NCBI GenBank assembly: GCA_027623425.1 | Contig: JAQBTH010000011.1 | Location: 1 to 38,915 of the forward strand | Direction: 5' to 3' | DNA: 38,915 nucleotides | Source: a bacterium | GTDB lineage: Bacteria; Margulisbacteria; Marinamargulisbacteria; UBA817; JAQBTH01 | Shown here: positions 1 through 10,441 of the stretch, in pieces | How positions within the stretch are numbered: position 1 is the stretch's first letter | How the letters are laid out: each line of letters begins with the position of its first letter | Position numbers and translations under genes: made by a program | The notes under the pieces: generated by a model | The model's database searches: none | Told to the model about the DNA's origin: nothing | Seen by the model: the letters and a program-made list of their open reading frames with translations, nothing else

Positions 1-61
1 TTAAAAGCGCAGAGCAAAAATATTGCTCACGCTGCGCAAGCGAAAAACGCCGATGTAACAT
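1..61 (-). CDS. Partial CDS (N-terminus MLHRRFSLAQREQYFCSALL...), truncated at left window edge
   Basis: ATG at 61-59 on the minus strand, preceded by GGAGG (complement of 71-75) at 9-nt spacing; open to the window edge. Not in the ORF track (too short). Confidence 0.5.
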   Translation of the reverse strand, partial: MLHRRFSLAQREQYFCSALL

Positions 62-153
62 CTATTAATGCCTCCAAAAGAAAGATACCAACCACAAATG
101 TAGTTTATTTTAGTATAAATAAATCAAATAGCAATAAATAGATGGAATTTATA

Positions 154-1893
154 TTAAAACAGGTGGCCAAGATTAAAATGAATAATGAAGTCCCCGCCCT
201 TATCCACTTCGCCCCACGCAAAATCCAATCGAAAAGGCGCTAAACCAGTAACATAGCGTAATCCAAACCCATGGCCCGTGCGATAATCAGACATGTCACC
301 ACTAAATTCACCGTCGAACACGTTTCCAACATCATAAAACAAGACGCCATGAACATCTTGCCCTAATGGAAACCGCCATTCGAAGTTTGCTAACGCGCGC
401 TTGACGCCTGAAAACTCAAACTCGGGATACCCTCGCAAGGAAGTTGACCCACCAAGAGAAAATTCTTCGCTTTCAAAAGTCGGCACATTACTGCCATCAT
501 CTCGATCAAACTTACCAATGAATCCCCGCATCGCAATGGCCGACTCAAAAGGAGTGGGTATAAATTGCGCCATATGCAACGTCCAACGTGTAAAGTTTAC
601 GCCCCCAAAATCGGCCGCCCCTAAATAACCCGCCCGTTCAACGGAACCAATAACATACCGGCCTTCTCGACTATTAAAACGATTTATTCGTGTATCCCAG
701 TTTGTAACAAACGCAAGGCTTCTAACATCGTAAGACTGAAAATCATCTCCATCACGCGGCTGCACGCTTTCGCTTTTAAATGTTGTAGAAAAGGTCAGCT
801 CATCTAAAATAATAGGTATACCAAACGTTGTTCCCACCCCACTTCGCACATTGCGTAGCGTATTGTCTTGGCCCGACAACGCCTCATTACGAAACTCTGT
901 CCACCCATCTAGCGCCCAACTAATCGGAATAAGGTTCATTAGCCACGGTTGATAGTAACGCATGGAATAACTGCGCACGCCCACCTCATCGGTTAAGCGT
1001 ATTTGAGGTTTCAACGAAATACGATCACTGGTCATAAACAGATGGTTATAGGTCAAACGTAAAAACGCTGCCACGCCAATATCCCCATTATCTTCATCAA
1101 TTTGCTCAAGCCCCACATCCACTTGATTAATATTTTTTTCAGTCATTTTATAGGTAATCGTAACGTCTTCAGAGGCAGAGTTCATCTGGCCCAACTGGGG
1201 AATTGAAACACCTGAAAAATAACCCGAACGCAACAAGCGAGATCGGTCACGCCTAACGCGCTGAGAATTAAAAATGTCACCCTTTTTCTCTGTAATAGTA
1301 CGTTCCACAATAAAAGGTTCTGTTTTTTCCAATCCCTCAAATACCACTGCGCCAATATGCCCCTCTTCTACGGTAATGCGCAACACATCATCTACTAAAA
1401 CAATCGATGTCACAGCAAATAAATCATAGTGACGAGAATGGTAGTAATCCTCCAATGCTTTTATATCGTCTTCAACATAGGACGAATTAAATACCTGCCC
1501 TGGTTTATTCTTTAATTTTGTCGTAATAAGCAACGGCCAAAACCGGGTCATGCCAACGTATTCAATACGCTGTATAGTTGGATTCTCAACCACTTGATAC
1601 GTCACATAGACCCCTACCCCCTTGCCCTTATCGTCAAAGTTCACTTTTACAGATTCAAAGTAACCCCTAAGATACAAGGCCCGCATATCGAAACGCACAT
1701 CATCCGGGTACAAAGGGCGATTGCGTCGCACTTTAAAGGCGCCAATTTTAGACAAATCAGATTCCGAAATGCGATTAAGACCACTGATCTGTACCTTACT
1801 AACCAACTGCCCATATGGAGCGGCATAGACCGGCACCACAGCCAAAAGCACACAGCAGATTAAAACAGTTGATCGCATCATCTTAAAAATCAT
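154..1893 (-). CDS. BamA/TamA (Omp85) family outer-membrane assembly protein
   Basis: Signal peptide, POTRA-like N-terminal repeats, C-terminal barrel with 'GGSTSLRGYPEFEF' and 'GFGLRYVTGLAPFRLDFAWG' motifs typical of Omp85. Confidence 0.9.
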   Translation of the reverse strand: MIFKMMRSTVLICCVLLAVVPVYAAPYGQLVSKVQISGLNRISESDLSKIGAFKVRRNRPLYPDDVRFDMRALYLRGYFESVKVNFDDKGKGVGVYVTYQVVENPTIQRIEYVGMTRFWPLLITTKLKNKPGQVFNSSYVEDDIKALEDYYHSRHYDLFAVTSIVLVDDVLRITVEEGHIGAVVFEGLEKTEPFIVERTITEKKGDIFNSQRVRRDRSRLLRSGYFSGVSIPQLGQMNSASEDVTITYKMTEKNINQVDVGLEQIDEDNGDIGVAAFLRLTYNHLFMTSDRISLKPQIRLTDEVGVRSYSMRYYQPWLMNLIPISWALDGWTEFRNEALSGQDNTLRNVRSGVGTTFGIPIILDELTFSTTFKSESVQPRDGDDFQSYDVRSLAFVTNWDTRINRFNSREGRYVIGSVERAGYLGAADFGGVNFTRWTLHMAQFIPTPFESAIAMRGFIGKFDRDDGSNVPTFESEEFSLGGSTSLRGYPEFEFSGVKRALANFEWRFPLGQDVHGVLFYDVGNVFDGEFSGDMSDYRTGHGFGLRYVTGLAPFRLDFAWGEVDKGGDFIIHFNLGHLF

Positions 1894-4800
1894 AACTATA
1901 CTTTAAAGAAAACCGCGATTGAAAATCGGTTGAATCGTTATACTCATTTATATTACTTAGATTAAGGGACAAACGCCGAGAAAAGAAGTAGTTAAATTCA
2001 AACTCAGTAAATTGCCACGTCTCAGAATTTTGCCGCGTTTCAGAAGACACGTCCATATCTGTTCGAACACGCACAAACAACTTCTCGGAAAACAGTGCCC
2101 ACATCAGGTTCACGCCCAATCGATTTTCTTCAACAACCCCATCATGATCATTCCCACGCAACGATTGTCCCACGTTCCAATCCAAACGAAAATCGTACAA
2201 ACCTATTTTCTCTGCAAGCTGCCGCTCAAATGGTCGCACACGGCTACGAAACCAAATCGTGGCCTGCCGTTCACCAAACCGGTCGAAACTGGCATCCGTT
2301 GAATCCGCCAACACCCCAGGCATAATCAGGCGCAACCCATCTTGGCTAAACCGGTCACTGGCATTCCCACCACCCAATTGAACCTCATAACGTTGAATAA
2401 AATGCGCATCACGCCCCACCACTGCGCTGCGCGTTTCATACTCCTCAACAATAACCGACTCTTCCAACCGATCCAATCGACCAGTAACCATCAAAACACC
2501 GGCGGTATAGGGGTACTCTTCAACCACACTGCCACTCGCCACTTCGCCCGACAAAAGCGATTTTTCAATAAATGTAATCCCGCGAAAATCAAACACTGGT
2601 ATAAGTTGACGCCGAGTCCCATTCTCAGGCACATCGGTCACAAAAGACACTTTATTAGCACTCACCTTGTCTGGAAACTCACTAAAGAAAAACCGCTGCC
2701 GATCCACTGGCATCACTTCAAATACGCGATCAAAAAAGCTGATTGTACCCTCACGAATAATAATAGCCCCATCAATAACAGGCAGCGCCATACTACCACC
2801 TAGATGCACTTTGGTTTCCGGTGGATGCTCTTGAATTTCAAGAAAGAAATTATTTGCGATACTCCAAATCCCACCGCCAAATAACCCACCTTCTGCGTAC
2901 ATTCCCTTGCCAATGACCAAGTCCAAATCAAGCAGTAGCGAGGGCCGTGAACCTGAACTAGACACGCGAGGTACCGTCACCCGGCCTTCTTCAAAGAAAA
3001 CAGAACCGCTCAAAACAGGTGCTTGTTCATTTGCCGTTCCCCGCTGCCCCAACCGCAATAGACGCGCGTCATTCGAAACCGGAATAACAACAGGCCCTTC
3101 TAAGGCCAGATTGCGCAACTTCACTTTTCCGCGATACATATTTTGCAATTCCAAATCCAAATCACTATCCGCCAAATGCAACTGAGACATAAAACGAAAT
3201 TCACTTAACTCATATAAATTTAAAGACTCGATACGAATAGAACCTGACAGCCCCATTAAATTCGCGGTCTTGCGTTCGGGAATAAAAAAGCGACTACGAA
3301 TCATGCGATTAAGATTCAATTCCACGCGATTCAATTGCAGGTGATTATTGGCAAAGACCACCGACCCCTTCGCTAAGCTTAGGCGGTTACCCACTGACGA
3401 TTTTCCAGGATCAAAATCCACATAAAAACGGTCTAAATCGATAATGGGCGCGGAAAACACAGGAGAGGCTAGCGTACCATCAACTTTTACGAAAACCCGG
3501 CCTTGATTGTGAATTGTTTGTACTTTGGGCACTAAAAATCCCAACATGCTGACATCGTCCCCCTCAAGATCCAATTCTAAACCAACTGGACGCTCTGCCC
3601 CTTTTTTTTGCCAATGCCCCGAAAGAGGGTAAAATCCTGTCAAAAACCCTATTGAATTATGGTTAAATGCCCGAACAAAAGACCGCTCAAAATGCAAATT
3701 TCCTTGTTCATCATATCGCATATCCAACGAGATCTTATCAAAAGACTTCCCAAGAATAAGCCCGTCTTCTAAACGCCATTGGGTTTGCACTCCTGCAGTA
3801 TCCGTTTTAAGATTCAAATCAAACTTAGCCGATGAAACCTGCCCGATATGACCATCCCTTATGCGCAAGTCTCCGTTTATAATGGGCATTTTGTCTGGCC
3901 GTGAAACCAACGTCAGATCACCCTCAAAGATCCCCGCCAAATCAGTCTTAATCAAACGATCATCAGAATTCCCACGCTCAAAATCATGGTCGGCAGACAC
4001 CGAACGAAAGTACTCTACCTCATCACCCCCGCCCCCTAACTGATACACGGCACGAAATCCCGAAGACAATGTGGCATAATGCAAATCCCTCGGCACATCA
4101 TAAACAGTAATATTTCCATTCGAAATCTCTTCTTCTTGATACGTTGTAAACACACGCCGCTCTTTATACTGGGTAAAAATGCGTTCCGAACGACTCAAAA
4201 AATCGATAATGTCAGTTAAATTCACATCATCAAAACGCAACGACATGTCATAATCCCATTCGCCAGGCAGATGGCCAATCACTGAAGATACATCTAAACG
4301 GCCATCAAGCGACACCCGATTCTTGTCCAATTGGGCACGAACATGTGATAAATACAATTGAGAGTTCTCGTAACGCACGCGGCCTTCAAACGAATCCAAT
4401 CCCACACCATTTACCTGAAACTGTTCCAATTGAATAAACATGTTGGCACTAGACTCATTAGTGTTCTGGCCATAAAAGCCATCCACGTCTAAAACACCCG
4501 TGGTATCCCCAAATTGAGCGGTTAAAGAAGCGAAATCACTCAACACGATAGAGGTGCCAGGTTTCAAACGCACATTAAAATTCTGTGTGGATATCCACTT
4601 TCCTGAAGCCAATAATTGCGACTCGTTATAATGTACCGCAAAGTCGTCTACTCGGATTCCAGATTGACTGTATTGCCCCGAAACAAATAACGAATCAAAA
4701 TATTGGCCATGAATATTTCCATCAATAATACGCGCACGCCCCGATATCGCCCGATCATCTAATTCTAATTCACCCGATAATATTCCGCGCACAGGCAAAA

Positions 4801-6856
4801 GCGCTTCAGGCAATCGATCCTGCAGCCAATCCCCATCCACAAAAGGCCAGTCTTCCAACTCCACCTTTAAATGCTGTGAATCCAAGTTCCGATACGTCCC
4901 CGTCACCGCGATCACACCTTCTTCTAAGCGCGCGTTCACCTTATCCAAGTACACCGTATCATCACCATATCGGCCAACAAATTGAGCCTCGCTTAATCGT
5001 TTACCAAACAATGCGCCGCCTTTTAGCCGCACATCAAAAGTGCTAGTAAATGCATCCAACAACCGCTCTCTGACCATACGAGAAAAATCATAAGACACAC
5101 CCACATCAAAAGACATTTTCCCCAATGGACTCGGTCCCACGTTTGGATTAACGTCAAAATAAGTCATATCATCCACGCTCAAATTAAGAGATAAATCGGT
5201 CAGTTCCCTTATATTTCCTGTACCCGTTATCACATCCCCACCAGGAGTAAAGACTTGCACCGATTCTATGGCAATCCGCTGTTTATCTTCTACCACCATG
5301 TGAACGCCTAGCTCTGAAATGGGTTGACTATAGGCCGTAATTGACGAGCCTGTTGCCACGGTATCCACCCAAAATTGATCCCAATTTCCATGCAAGCGCG
5401 ACTCTAAATTTGCCTTGCCGGTCACAAATCGTGCCATCAAAGGAAAGGTAGATTCCAATGAAAAATCACGCACAGAAAAATTCATATTGAATGTGGGGTA
5501 TTCACCAGAAAGATGCAATTCGCCATCGCCCCCAAAATCCCCCGTCATCAGCGTTCCAGACGCAATATCAAAGGCCAACACATGATTTTCAATATGATAC
5601 CTTATATCTGTATTCGTAGGTTCTAAGCCATAAAAATACGCATTTTTTACCGCCAAATCACCTGCGATAACAGGGTGAGAGAGTGGGCCTGTAATTCCAA
5701 CCGCCAAATCCGTATTTCCTGAAAATTTTAATGCGGATAACACAGGGAAAAGACGTCGAAATACGGCAATATCAAATTGTTTAGAATTAAAATTCAAATC
5801 AATAATGGACCGATGAAAATCAATTACCCCGCCACCATCCAATGGCATTCCATCTAAATTTCCTGTGATGCCATCAAATGAAATCTTAATCCCTTGTTTC
5901 TCTGGCTCTTCCGCAAGAAAAATAGTGCCCCTCACCGCATCTACTGGGGAATCAAAAAAAGGAATTTTCAACATCAAATCCGTCGTATCAACCGCGATTG
6001 AATAGGTAAAAGGAATTTCCTTTACGTCCTGTGGCACCGGGTATTTTGACACAATTTGACCTCGCACATTTACCTGGTCTCCCGACACAACATAATCAGG
6101 CATTGGCAACACATAATTGCCCCAATGATCCAAATCCATTTTAGAGAGCAGAAAATTAAACATGTAGCGTCCTGTTTTTGGATGAACAGCACCATTAATA
6201 ACAAAGGGTTGATTGGTGCGCCCATACCGCCCCGAAACATCCAAAGGAGCCCGCGCCGTATCTGCAAAATCCATGTACCCATTTAACCCCGTAAATGTGG
6301 TTAAAAACGGCGCATCACGCAACTCGTGCACCCACCCCCTATCATCTGTGTAAGACCCGCTCACATTATCAAACACCAACTTACCCACAAAGGCAATCTC
6401 GCTACCAGACTCGCTGTTTGGGGCAAAAATAAAATCAAAAAAGTTCCACGTCCCATCACGTGTGCGGTGCACATCCAGGTCCATATTCACAAATGCCACT
6501 TGATCAATGGCCGCTAAAAAATCCCCGCGAGACCGAAACAAGAGGCGAAACAAGCTGTAATCCACAACTACCATATCGGCTCGAACCAAACGGCCATTCT
6601 TCAAATCATCAAAACTCGCGATTTCAACCCCATGGCATTTTACCTGAGAAAGCAAATTCCCAGAAATGCCACTTATTTCAATTTGCCGCTTATATAGTTT
6701 TGATAGCTCGCGTTCAACGATACGCTCGATTTCCCGCTGAGGCACATTGCTTCGATACAACGCAGAAATAGGCACATACGCCATCAAAAAGGCCATTAAG
6801 AGAATAAAAACCACCAGTCGAGTTACACCAGTGAACTTAATCATGTATCCGCTCAA
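1883..6856 (-). CDS. TamB/DUF490-family translocation and assembly module protein (AsmA-like)
   Basis: 1657-aa protein with N-terminal TM anchor, long beta-rich body with repeated 'G.l.l.g.y' segments, TamB-like C-terminus. Overlaps the start of the downstream Omp85 ORF by 11 nt. Confidence 0.85.
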   Translation of the reverse strand: MSGYMIKFTGVTRLVVFILLMAFLMAYVPISALYRSNVPQREIERIVERELSKLYKRQIEISGISGNLLSQVKCHGVEIASFDDLKNGRLVRADMVVVDYSLFRLLFRSRGDFLAAIDQVAFVNMDLDVHRTRDGTWNFFDFIFAPNSESGSEIAFVGKLVFDNVSGSYTDDRGWVHELRDAPFLTTFTGLNGYMDFADTARAPLDVSGRYGRTNQPFVINGAVHPKTGRYMFNFLLSKMDLDHWGNYVLPMPDYVVSGDQVNVRGQIVSKYPVPQDVKEIPFTYSIAVDTTDLMLKIPFFDSPVDAVRGTIFLAEEPEKQGIKISFDGITGNLDGMPLDGGGVIDFHRSIIDLNFNSKQFDIAVFRRLFPVLSALKFSGNTDLAVGITGPLSHPVIAGDLAVKNAYFYGLEPTNTDIRYHIENHVLAFDIASGTLMTGDFGGDGELHLSGEYPTFNMNFSVRDFSLESTFPLMARFVTGKANLESRLHGNWDQFWVDTVATGSSITAYSQPISELGVHMVVEDKQRIAIESVQVFTPGGDVITGTGNIRELTDLSLNLSVDDMTYFDVNPNVGPSPLGKMSFDVGVSYDFSRMVRERLLDAFTSTFDVRLKGGALFGKRLSEAQFVGRYGDDTVYLDKVNARLEEGVIAVTGTYRNLDSQHLKVELEDWPFVDGDWLQDRLPEALLPVRGILSGELELDDRAISGRARIIDGNIHGQYFDSLFVSGQYSQSGIRVDDFAVHYNESQLLASGKWISTQNFNVRLKPGTSIVLSDFASLTAQFGDTTGVLDVDGFYGQNTNESSANMFIQLEQFQVNGVGLDSFEGRVRYENSQLYLSHVRAQLDKNRVSLDGRLDVSSVIGHLPGEWDYDMSLRFDDVNLTDIIDFLSRSERIFTQYKERRVFTTYQEEEISNGNITVYDVPRDLHYATLSSGFRAVYQLGGGGDEVEYFRSVSADHDFERGNSDDRLIKTDLAGIFEGDLTLVSRPDKMPIINGDLRIRDGHIGQVSSAKFDLNLKTDTAGVQTQWRLEDGLILGKSFDKISLDMRYDEQGNLHFERSFVRAFNHNSIGFLTGFYPLSGHWQKKGAERPVGLELDLEGDDVSMLGFLVPKVQTIHNQGRVFVKVDGTLASPVFSAPIIDLDRFYVDFDPGKSSVGNRLSLAKGSVVFANNHLQLNRVELNLNRMIRSRFFIPERKTANLMGLSGSIRIESLNLYELSEFRFMSQLHLADSDLDLELQNMYRGKVKLRNLALEGPVVIPVSNDARLLRLGQRGTANEQAPVLSGSVFFEEGRVTVPRVSSSGSRPSLLLDLDLVIGKGMYAEGGLFGGGIWSIANNFFLEIQEHPPETKVHLGGSMALPVIDGAIIIREGTISFFDRVFEVMPVDRQRFFFSEFPDKVSANKVSFVTDVPENGTRRQLIPVFDFRGITFIEKSLLSGEVASGSVVEEYPYTAGVLMVTGRLDRLEESVIVEEYETRSAVVGRDAHFIQRYEVQLGGGNASDRFSQDGLRLIMPGVLADSTDASFDRFGERQATIWFRSRVRPFERQLAEKIGLYDFRLDWNVGQSLRGNDHDGVVEENRLGVNLMWALFSEKLFVRVRTDMDVSSETRQNSETWQFTEFEFNYFFSRRLSLNLSNINEYNDSTDFQSRFSLKYSYDF

Positions 6857-6862
6857 TCCTCC

Positions 6863-7927
6863 CTATAAATAGGGGGATAAGGCCTCTAAAACAGATTCCC
6901 TGGCGCTTTCGCATTTCGTAGGCTTCGCACTGGCAATCTCAATCGCACGGTCTGGATCTTTCAAGCCATGCCCCGTTAATGTTGCCACTATCACATCATC
7001 TGCCGTAAATGGCGCCGAATCCCGATGCAGTTTAATAATACCCGCAATCGATGCTGCTGACGCGGGCTCGCAAAACACACCGTCTTGTGCCGCTAAAAGC
7101 AACTGCGCTTCGGTAATCTGCTCATCGGTCACCATATCGATGATGCCACCAGACTCATCCCGTGCAGCTTCGGCCTTTTTCCAACTCGCCGGATTACCGA
7201 TACGAATAGCCGTCGCGACAGTATCAGGATGTTCCACGGGATGCCCCAGCACAATTGGTGCCGAACCAGCGGCTTGGAATCCCATCATTTTAGGCAGGGT
7301 TGCATTATGGCCCGCGGCCTTATATTCGTTGTACCCCATCCAGTAGGCTGTGATATTTCCTGCATTTCCCACAGGCAAGAAATGATAAGTAGGCGCAAAA
7401 CCAAGCTGGTCCACAACCTCAAAAGCAGCCGTTTTTTGGCCCTGTATACGATTTGGATTAATGTGGTTAACCAACGTAATTGGATAATGATCTGTAATAT
7501 CGCGCACAATTTGCAATGCCACATCAAAGTTACCTTCAATTTGCAACACCAATGCGCCATGCATCATCGCTTGGCTTAACTTCCCAAGCGAAATTTTACC
7601 TTCTGGTATCACCACTGCGCAGGCCATGCCCGCTTTTGCCGCATAGGCTGCAGCAGAAGCAGACGTGTTTCCTGTAGAAGCGCACATCACCATCTTCGAA
7701 CCCGCCTCTTTCGCCTTGGTAATGGCCATGGTCATTCCGCGATCTTTAAACGACCCTGTTGGGTTTAAACCTTCATATTTCACATACACTTTGGCCGGAA
7801 TGCCCAACTGTGCACACAAATTTTCTATAGGAATAAGAGGCGTGTTACCTTCCTGCAGTGTCACCACAGGTGTAGATTCCGTTACCGGCAGAAATTCTCG
7901 ATACTCTTCTATTAGTCCACGCCACAT
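6863..7927 (-). CDS. thrC: Threonine synthase
   Basis: PLP-fold motifs 'EGNTPLIPI', 'NPTGSFKDRGM', 'CASTGNTSASAAAYAAKAG'; 354 aa. Confidence 0.93.
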   Translation of the reverse strand: MWRGLIEEYREFLPVTESTPVVTLQEGNTPLIPIENLCAQLGIPAKVYVKYEGLNPTGSFKDRGMTMAITKAKEAGSKMVMCASTGNTSASAAAYAAKAGMACAVVIPEGKISLGKLSQAMMHGALVLQIEGNFDVALQIVRDITDHYPITLVNHINPNRIQGQKTAAFEVVDQLGFAPTYHFLPVGNAGNITAYWMGYNEYKAAGHNATLPKMMGFQAAGSAPIVLGHPVEHPDTVATAIRIGNPASWKKAEAARDESGGIIDMVTDEQITEAQLLLAAQDGVFCEPASAASIAGIIKLHRDSAPFTADDVIVATLTGHGLKDPDRAIEIASAKPTKCESARESVLEALSPYL

Positions 7928-8007
7928 ACCAGAATTATACCACCAACAGCCTCAACCGAATAGATGAGAATGAAGGAGGTTTTGTCGCTTTCGAAGAGAA
8001 CCCTGCC

Positions 8008-8616
8008 CTACTGCCCTACATTATCTAACAGATTCTTAATCTGCGTGGTATCCCCAGATTCTAAGGCACTTTGCACCTTCTTAAGCGTGGGGTCTTTCTT
8101 CACCATAGAGGCTTTCTGTTCACTTGCCTTTGCATTTAAGCGACGCAACACTTGCTCCGTCTTTTCTGGGGTAAGCACCTTAGAGGATACAATTGAATTC
8201 AGTGGCTTAGCCATTTGGGAGTCATGATAAACAGCCAGGTCTGTATGAGATAACGGAACAAGAAATGGCAATAAATAAAAAAAGCCCCGCACACCCCCTA
8301 AAAAGCCCCCTCCAATAACATTAACAGGCCAAATAATCGCAATGCGCGTGGCCCGATGCATAAAGTTTCCAACAACCGAAAAGCACCCCCAAAACACCCC
8401 CCAAATTAGGATAAAACTAAAGAAAGTGGAATACGGTGGACGCATGCCAACAAATTCCTGCAACGACAAATCGCCCGCTTGGTAAAACTGTAGCGCCACA
8501 AACACACCGCCAACCAACGCCACCAAATCAAAAAACATACGAATAAGACCACGACGAAACCCAATAAACGCGTTATATAAAAGAACCACCATCACGACAA
8601 CATCAAGAAGATTCAC
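8008..8616 (-). CDS. CvpA family membrane protein
   Basis: N-terminus 'NLLDVVVMVVLLYNAFIGFRRGLIRMFFDLVALVGGVFVALQFY' is typical of CvpA; several TM helices. Confidence 0.8.
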   Translation of the reverse strand: MNLLDVVVMVVLLYNAFIGFRRGLIRMFFDLVALVGGVFVALQFYQAGDLSLQEFVGMRPPYSTFFSFILIWGVFWGCFSVVGNFMHRATRIAIIWPVNVIGGGFLGGVRGFFYLLPFLVPLSHTDLAVYHDSQMAKPLNSIVSSKVLTPEKTEQVLRRLNAKASEQKASMVKKDPTLKKVQSALESGDTTQIKNLLDNVGQ

Positions 8617-9800
8617 GCCCTTTTACCCACCTTCTTCACACCGCCTCGGACCGACTCAACAAAATCTGAGATCCGCGAAATAGCCTCTTTTAGCTCACTT
8701 ATTTCAGTGGCAAAGCAACAACGAATAAACCCTTCGCCGCATTCACCAAAGGCCGTGCCGGGCACCACAGCCACTTTATATTGCTGCAACAACTGCACCG
8801 CAAAATCATGACTACTCAAACCGATGGCCCGAATATCCACAAAACAATAAATAGCCCCATCGGGTGGGGTAACCTTCAAACCAATTCCGTTTAAAGCCTG
8901 ACAAAATAAATTCCGCCGTTGCTGGTACGACCACCGCATCTTTGACACTTCAGATAAACTATTTTGAAGCGCCTCTTCTGCCGCGATCTGAGAAATAATC
9001 GAAGTACAAAGCGCCGAATATTGATGGATTTTACACGCACGCGACACAATTGATTCAGGCGCGCAGATATACCCCACTCGCCAGCCTGTCATGGCAAAGG
9101 ACTTTGAAAACCCCGATAACAACACCGTGTTTTCCTTCATGCCTTCAAAACTTGCAATGCTAACAAAAGGAACCCCATAGCTTAATTCTGCATAAATCTC
9201 ATCCGAAATCACCCAAATATCATGGCGCTTTACCACATCCGCTATAGCGCGCAATTCCGATTCTGGAATGCTCATCCCGGTTGGATTATTTGGGTAACAC
9301 AACACCAACCCTTTGGTCTTTGGCGTAATAGCAGCCTCAATGGCCGCCGCACTTGGCACAAACCCGGTGCCAGACGTGTCTATCGTAACCTGCGTAGCGC
9401 CCGTCATTTTAATGAGTGGCCCGTAACACACATACATCGGCTCAGGCACAATAACCTCATCTCCTGGGTTTAACATTGCCCGCAGCACAATATCCACACC
9501 CTCTGACACACCATTGGTAATCAGAATTTCTTCTTTGGGATCGTACGCACAATCAAATCGGGAACGCATATACTCCGAAATGGCCTCACGCAAACTCAAT
9601 AACCCCTGATTAGACGTATAGGTCGTCCGCCCGCGCTCAAGGGCATAAATGGCCTCTTCACGAATGGTCCAAGGTGTCGCAAAATCAGGCTCGCCCACCC
9701 CAAGCGAGATCACATCTTCTGCACCAATCACAAGATCAAAAAATTCCCGGATCTTCGATTTGGAAATGCCTTCTAAGATTCGGTTAAAGTCATTCTTCAC
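8613..9800 (-). CDS. Pyridoxal-phosphate-dependent class I/II aminotransferase
   Basis: 'SLGVGEPDFATP', 'CYPNNPTG', 'VISDEIYAELSYG', 'SGFSKSFAMTGWRVGY' (Schiff-base lysine motif). Confidence 0.93.
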   Translation of the reverse strand: MKNDFNRILEGISKSKIREFFDLVIGAEDVISLGVGEPDFATPWTIREEAIYALERGRTTYTSNQGLLSLREAISEYMRSRFDCAYDPKEEILITNGVSEGVDIVLRAMLNPGDEVIVPEPMYVCYGPLIKMTGATQVTIDTSGTGFVPSAAAIEAAITPKTKGLVLCYPNNPTGMSIPESELRAIADVVKRHDIWVISDEIYAELSYGVPFVSIASFEGMKENTVLLSGFSKSFAMTGWRVGYICAPESIVSRACKIHQYSALCTSIISQIAAEEALQNSLSEVSKMRWSYQQRRNLFCQALNGIGLKVTPPDGAIYCFVDIRAIGLSSHDFAVQLLQQYKVAVVPGTAFGECGEGFIRCCFATEISELKEAISRISDFVESVRGGVKKVGKRA

Positions 9801-10297
9801 GCCATTACTGCCATGCGTGAAACGCCGTCTTCCTCCTGAAGAATTCGGCCGCTCTCTTTATATTTTTTGAAGATAAAATGAGTATTGGTACTGGTTACGT
9901 TTTCAATGGTGGCCAATTTATCAAATACAAATGCGGCAATATCTTTAGGATTTTCCGCTTCAACGATCACCAAAAAGTCATAATTACCAGACAATAAATA
10001 ATGCCCCACCACATTCGGATAGGAATAAATGCGCTTCGCAATTGCATCGTAACCCGTTTGTTTTACAGGCTGAATTTTCAATTCCACAAACGCACGTATT
10101 TTAGAATCACCATGATCCGCCAGAACTTCATCATTCACAACAGCGCCATACCCAAGAATAATACCTGTTTTTTCCAGCGCCTTAATCGCAGCCGAAACGG
10201 CCGACTCATCGGAATTCACGCGCGATGCAATTTCTTTATTGCTTAATCGTGCATTGTCCTTCAAAACGGTTAATACCTGCTGTTGCAATTCATCCAT
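9797..10297 (-). CDS. Lrp/AsnC family transcriptional regulator
   Basis: N-terminal HTH ('VLTVLKDNARLSNKEIASRV') plus RAM domain. Start chosen at MDELQQQ (10297): GGAGGAG lies 8 nt upstream. The track ORF extends to 10321. Overlaps the aminotransferase start by 4 nt. Confidence 0.88.
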   Translation of the reverse strand: MDELQQQVLTVLKDNARLSNKEIASRVNSDESAVSAAIKALEKTGIILGYGAVVNDEVLADHGDSKIRAFVELKIQPVKQTGYDAIAKRIYSYPNVVGHYLLSGNYDFLVIVEAENPKDIAAFVFDKLATIENVTSTNTHFIFKKYKESGRILQEEDGVSRMAVMA

Positions 10298-10334
10298 AAC
10301 CATACTCCTCCGATTGGGCAAAAACTTGTTTCAC

Positions 10335-10340
10335 ATTATA
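10335..10340 (-). promoter_or_regulatory. Putative -10 element for the Lrp-family gene
   Basis: Perfect TATAAT on the minus strand about 38 nt upstream of the chosen start; -35 is weak (TCGCCT at 17-nt spacing). Confidence 0.4.
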
Positions 10341-10381
10341 ACGTATCTCACCTTGAAAGGCGATAACCGAATCTAGACACA

Positions 10382-10410
10382 TTGCCTTTCTAGGCCCAGA
10401 TTGATATAGT
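10382..10410 (+). promoter_or_regulatory. Putative sigma70-type promoter of ahcY
   Basis: TTGCCT (10382-10387), 17-nt spacer, TATAGT (10405-10410) in the divergent Lrp/ahcY intergenic region. Confidence 0.55.
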
Positions 10411-10441
10411 AAAGCACTAAACTTCCTCCAAGGAGAAACCA

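Noticed and set aside
401-628. ORFs antisense to BamA/TamB/ThrC genes on the plus strand (e.g. 401-628, 1594-1863, 2342-2803, 2907-3185, 7140-7579)
   Set aside because: Fully contained in well-supported minus-strand genes; translations show no domain-like pattern and no SD of their own was identified.
7964-8227. Plus-strand 87-aa ORF with upstream GAAGGAGG
   Set aside because: SD-like match is probably coincidental; the ORF is mostly antisense to the cvpA coding sequence and its product looks random.
10322-10441. SAM/SAH riboswitch upstream of ahcY
   Set aside because: Leader after the predicted promoter is very short and I could not recognise SAH-riboswitch conserved elements.
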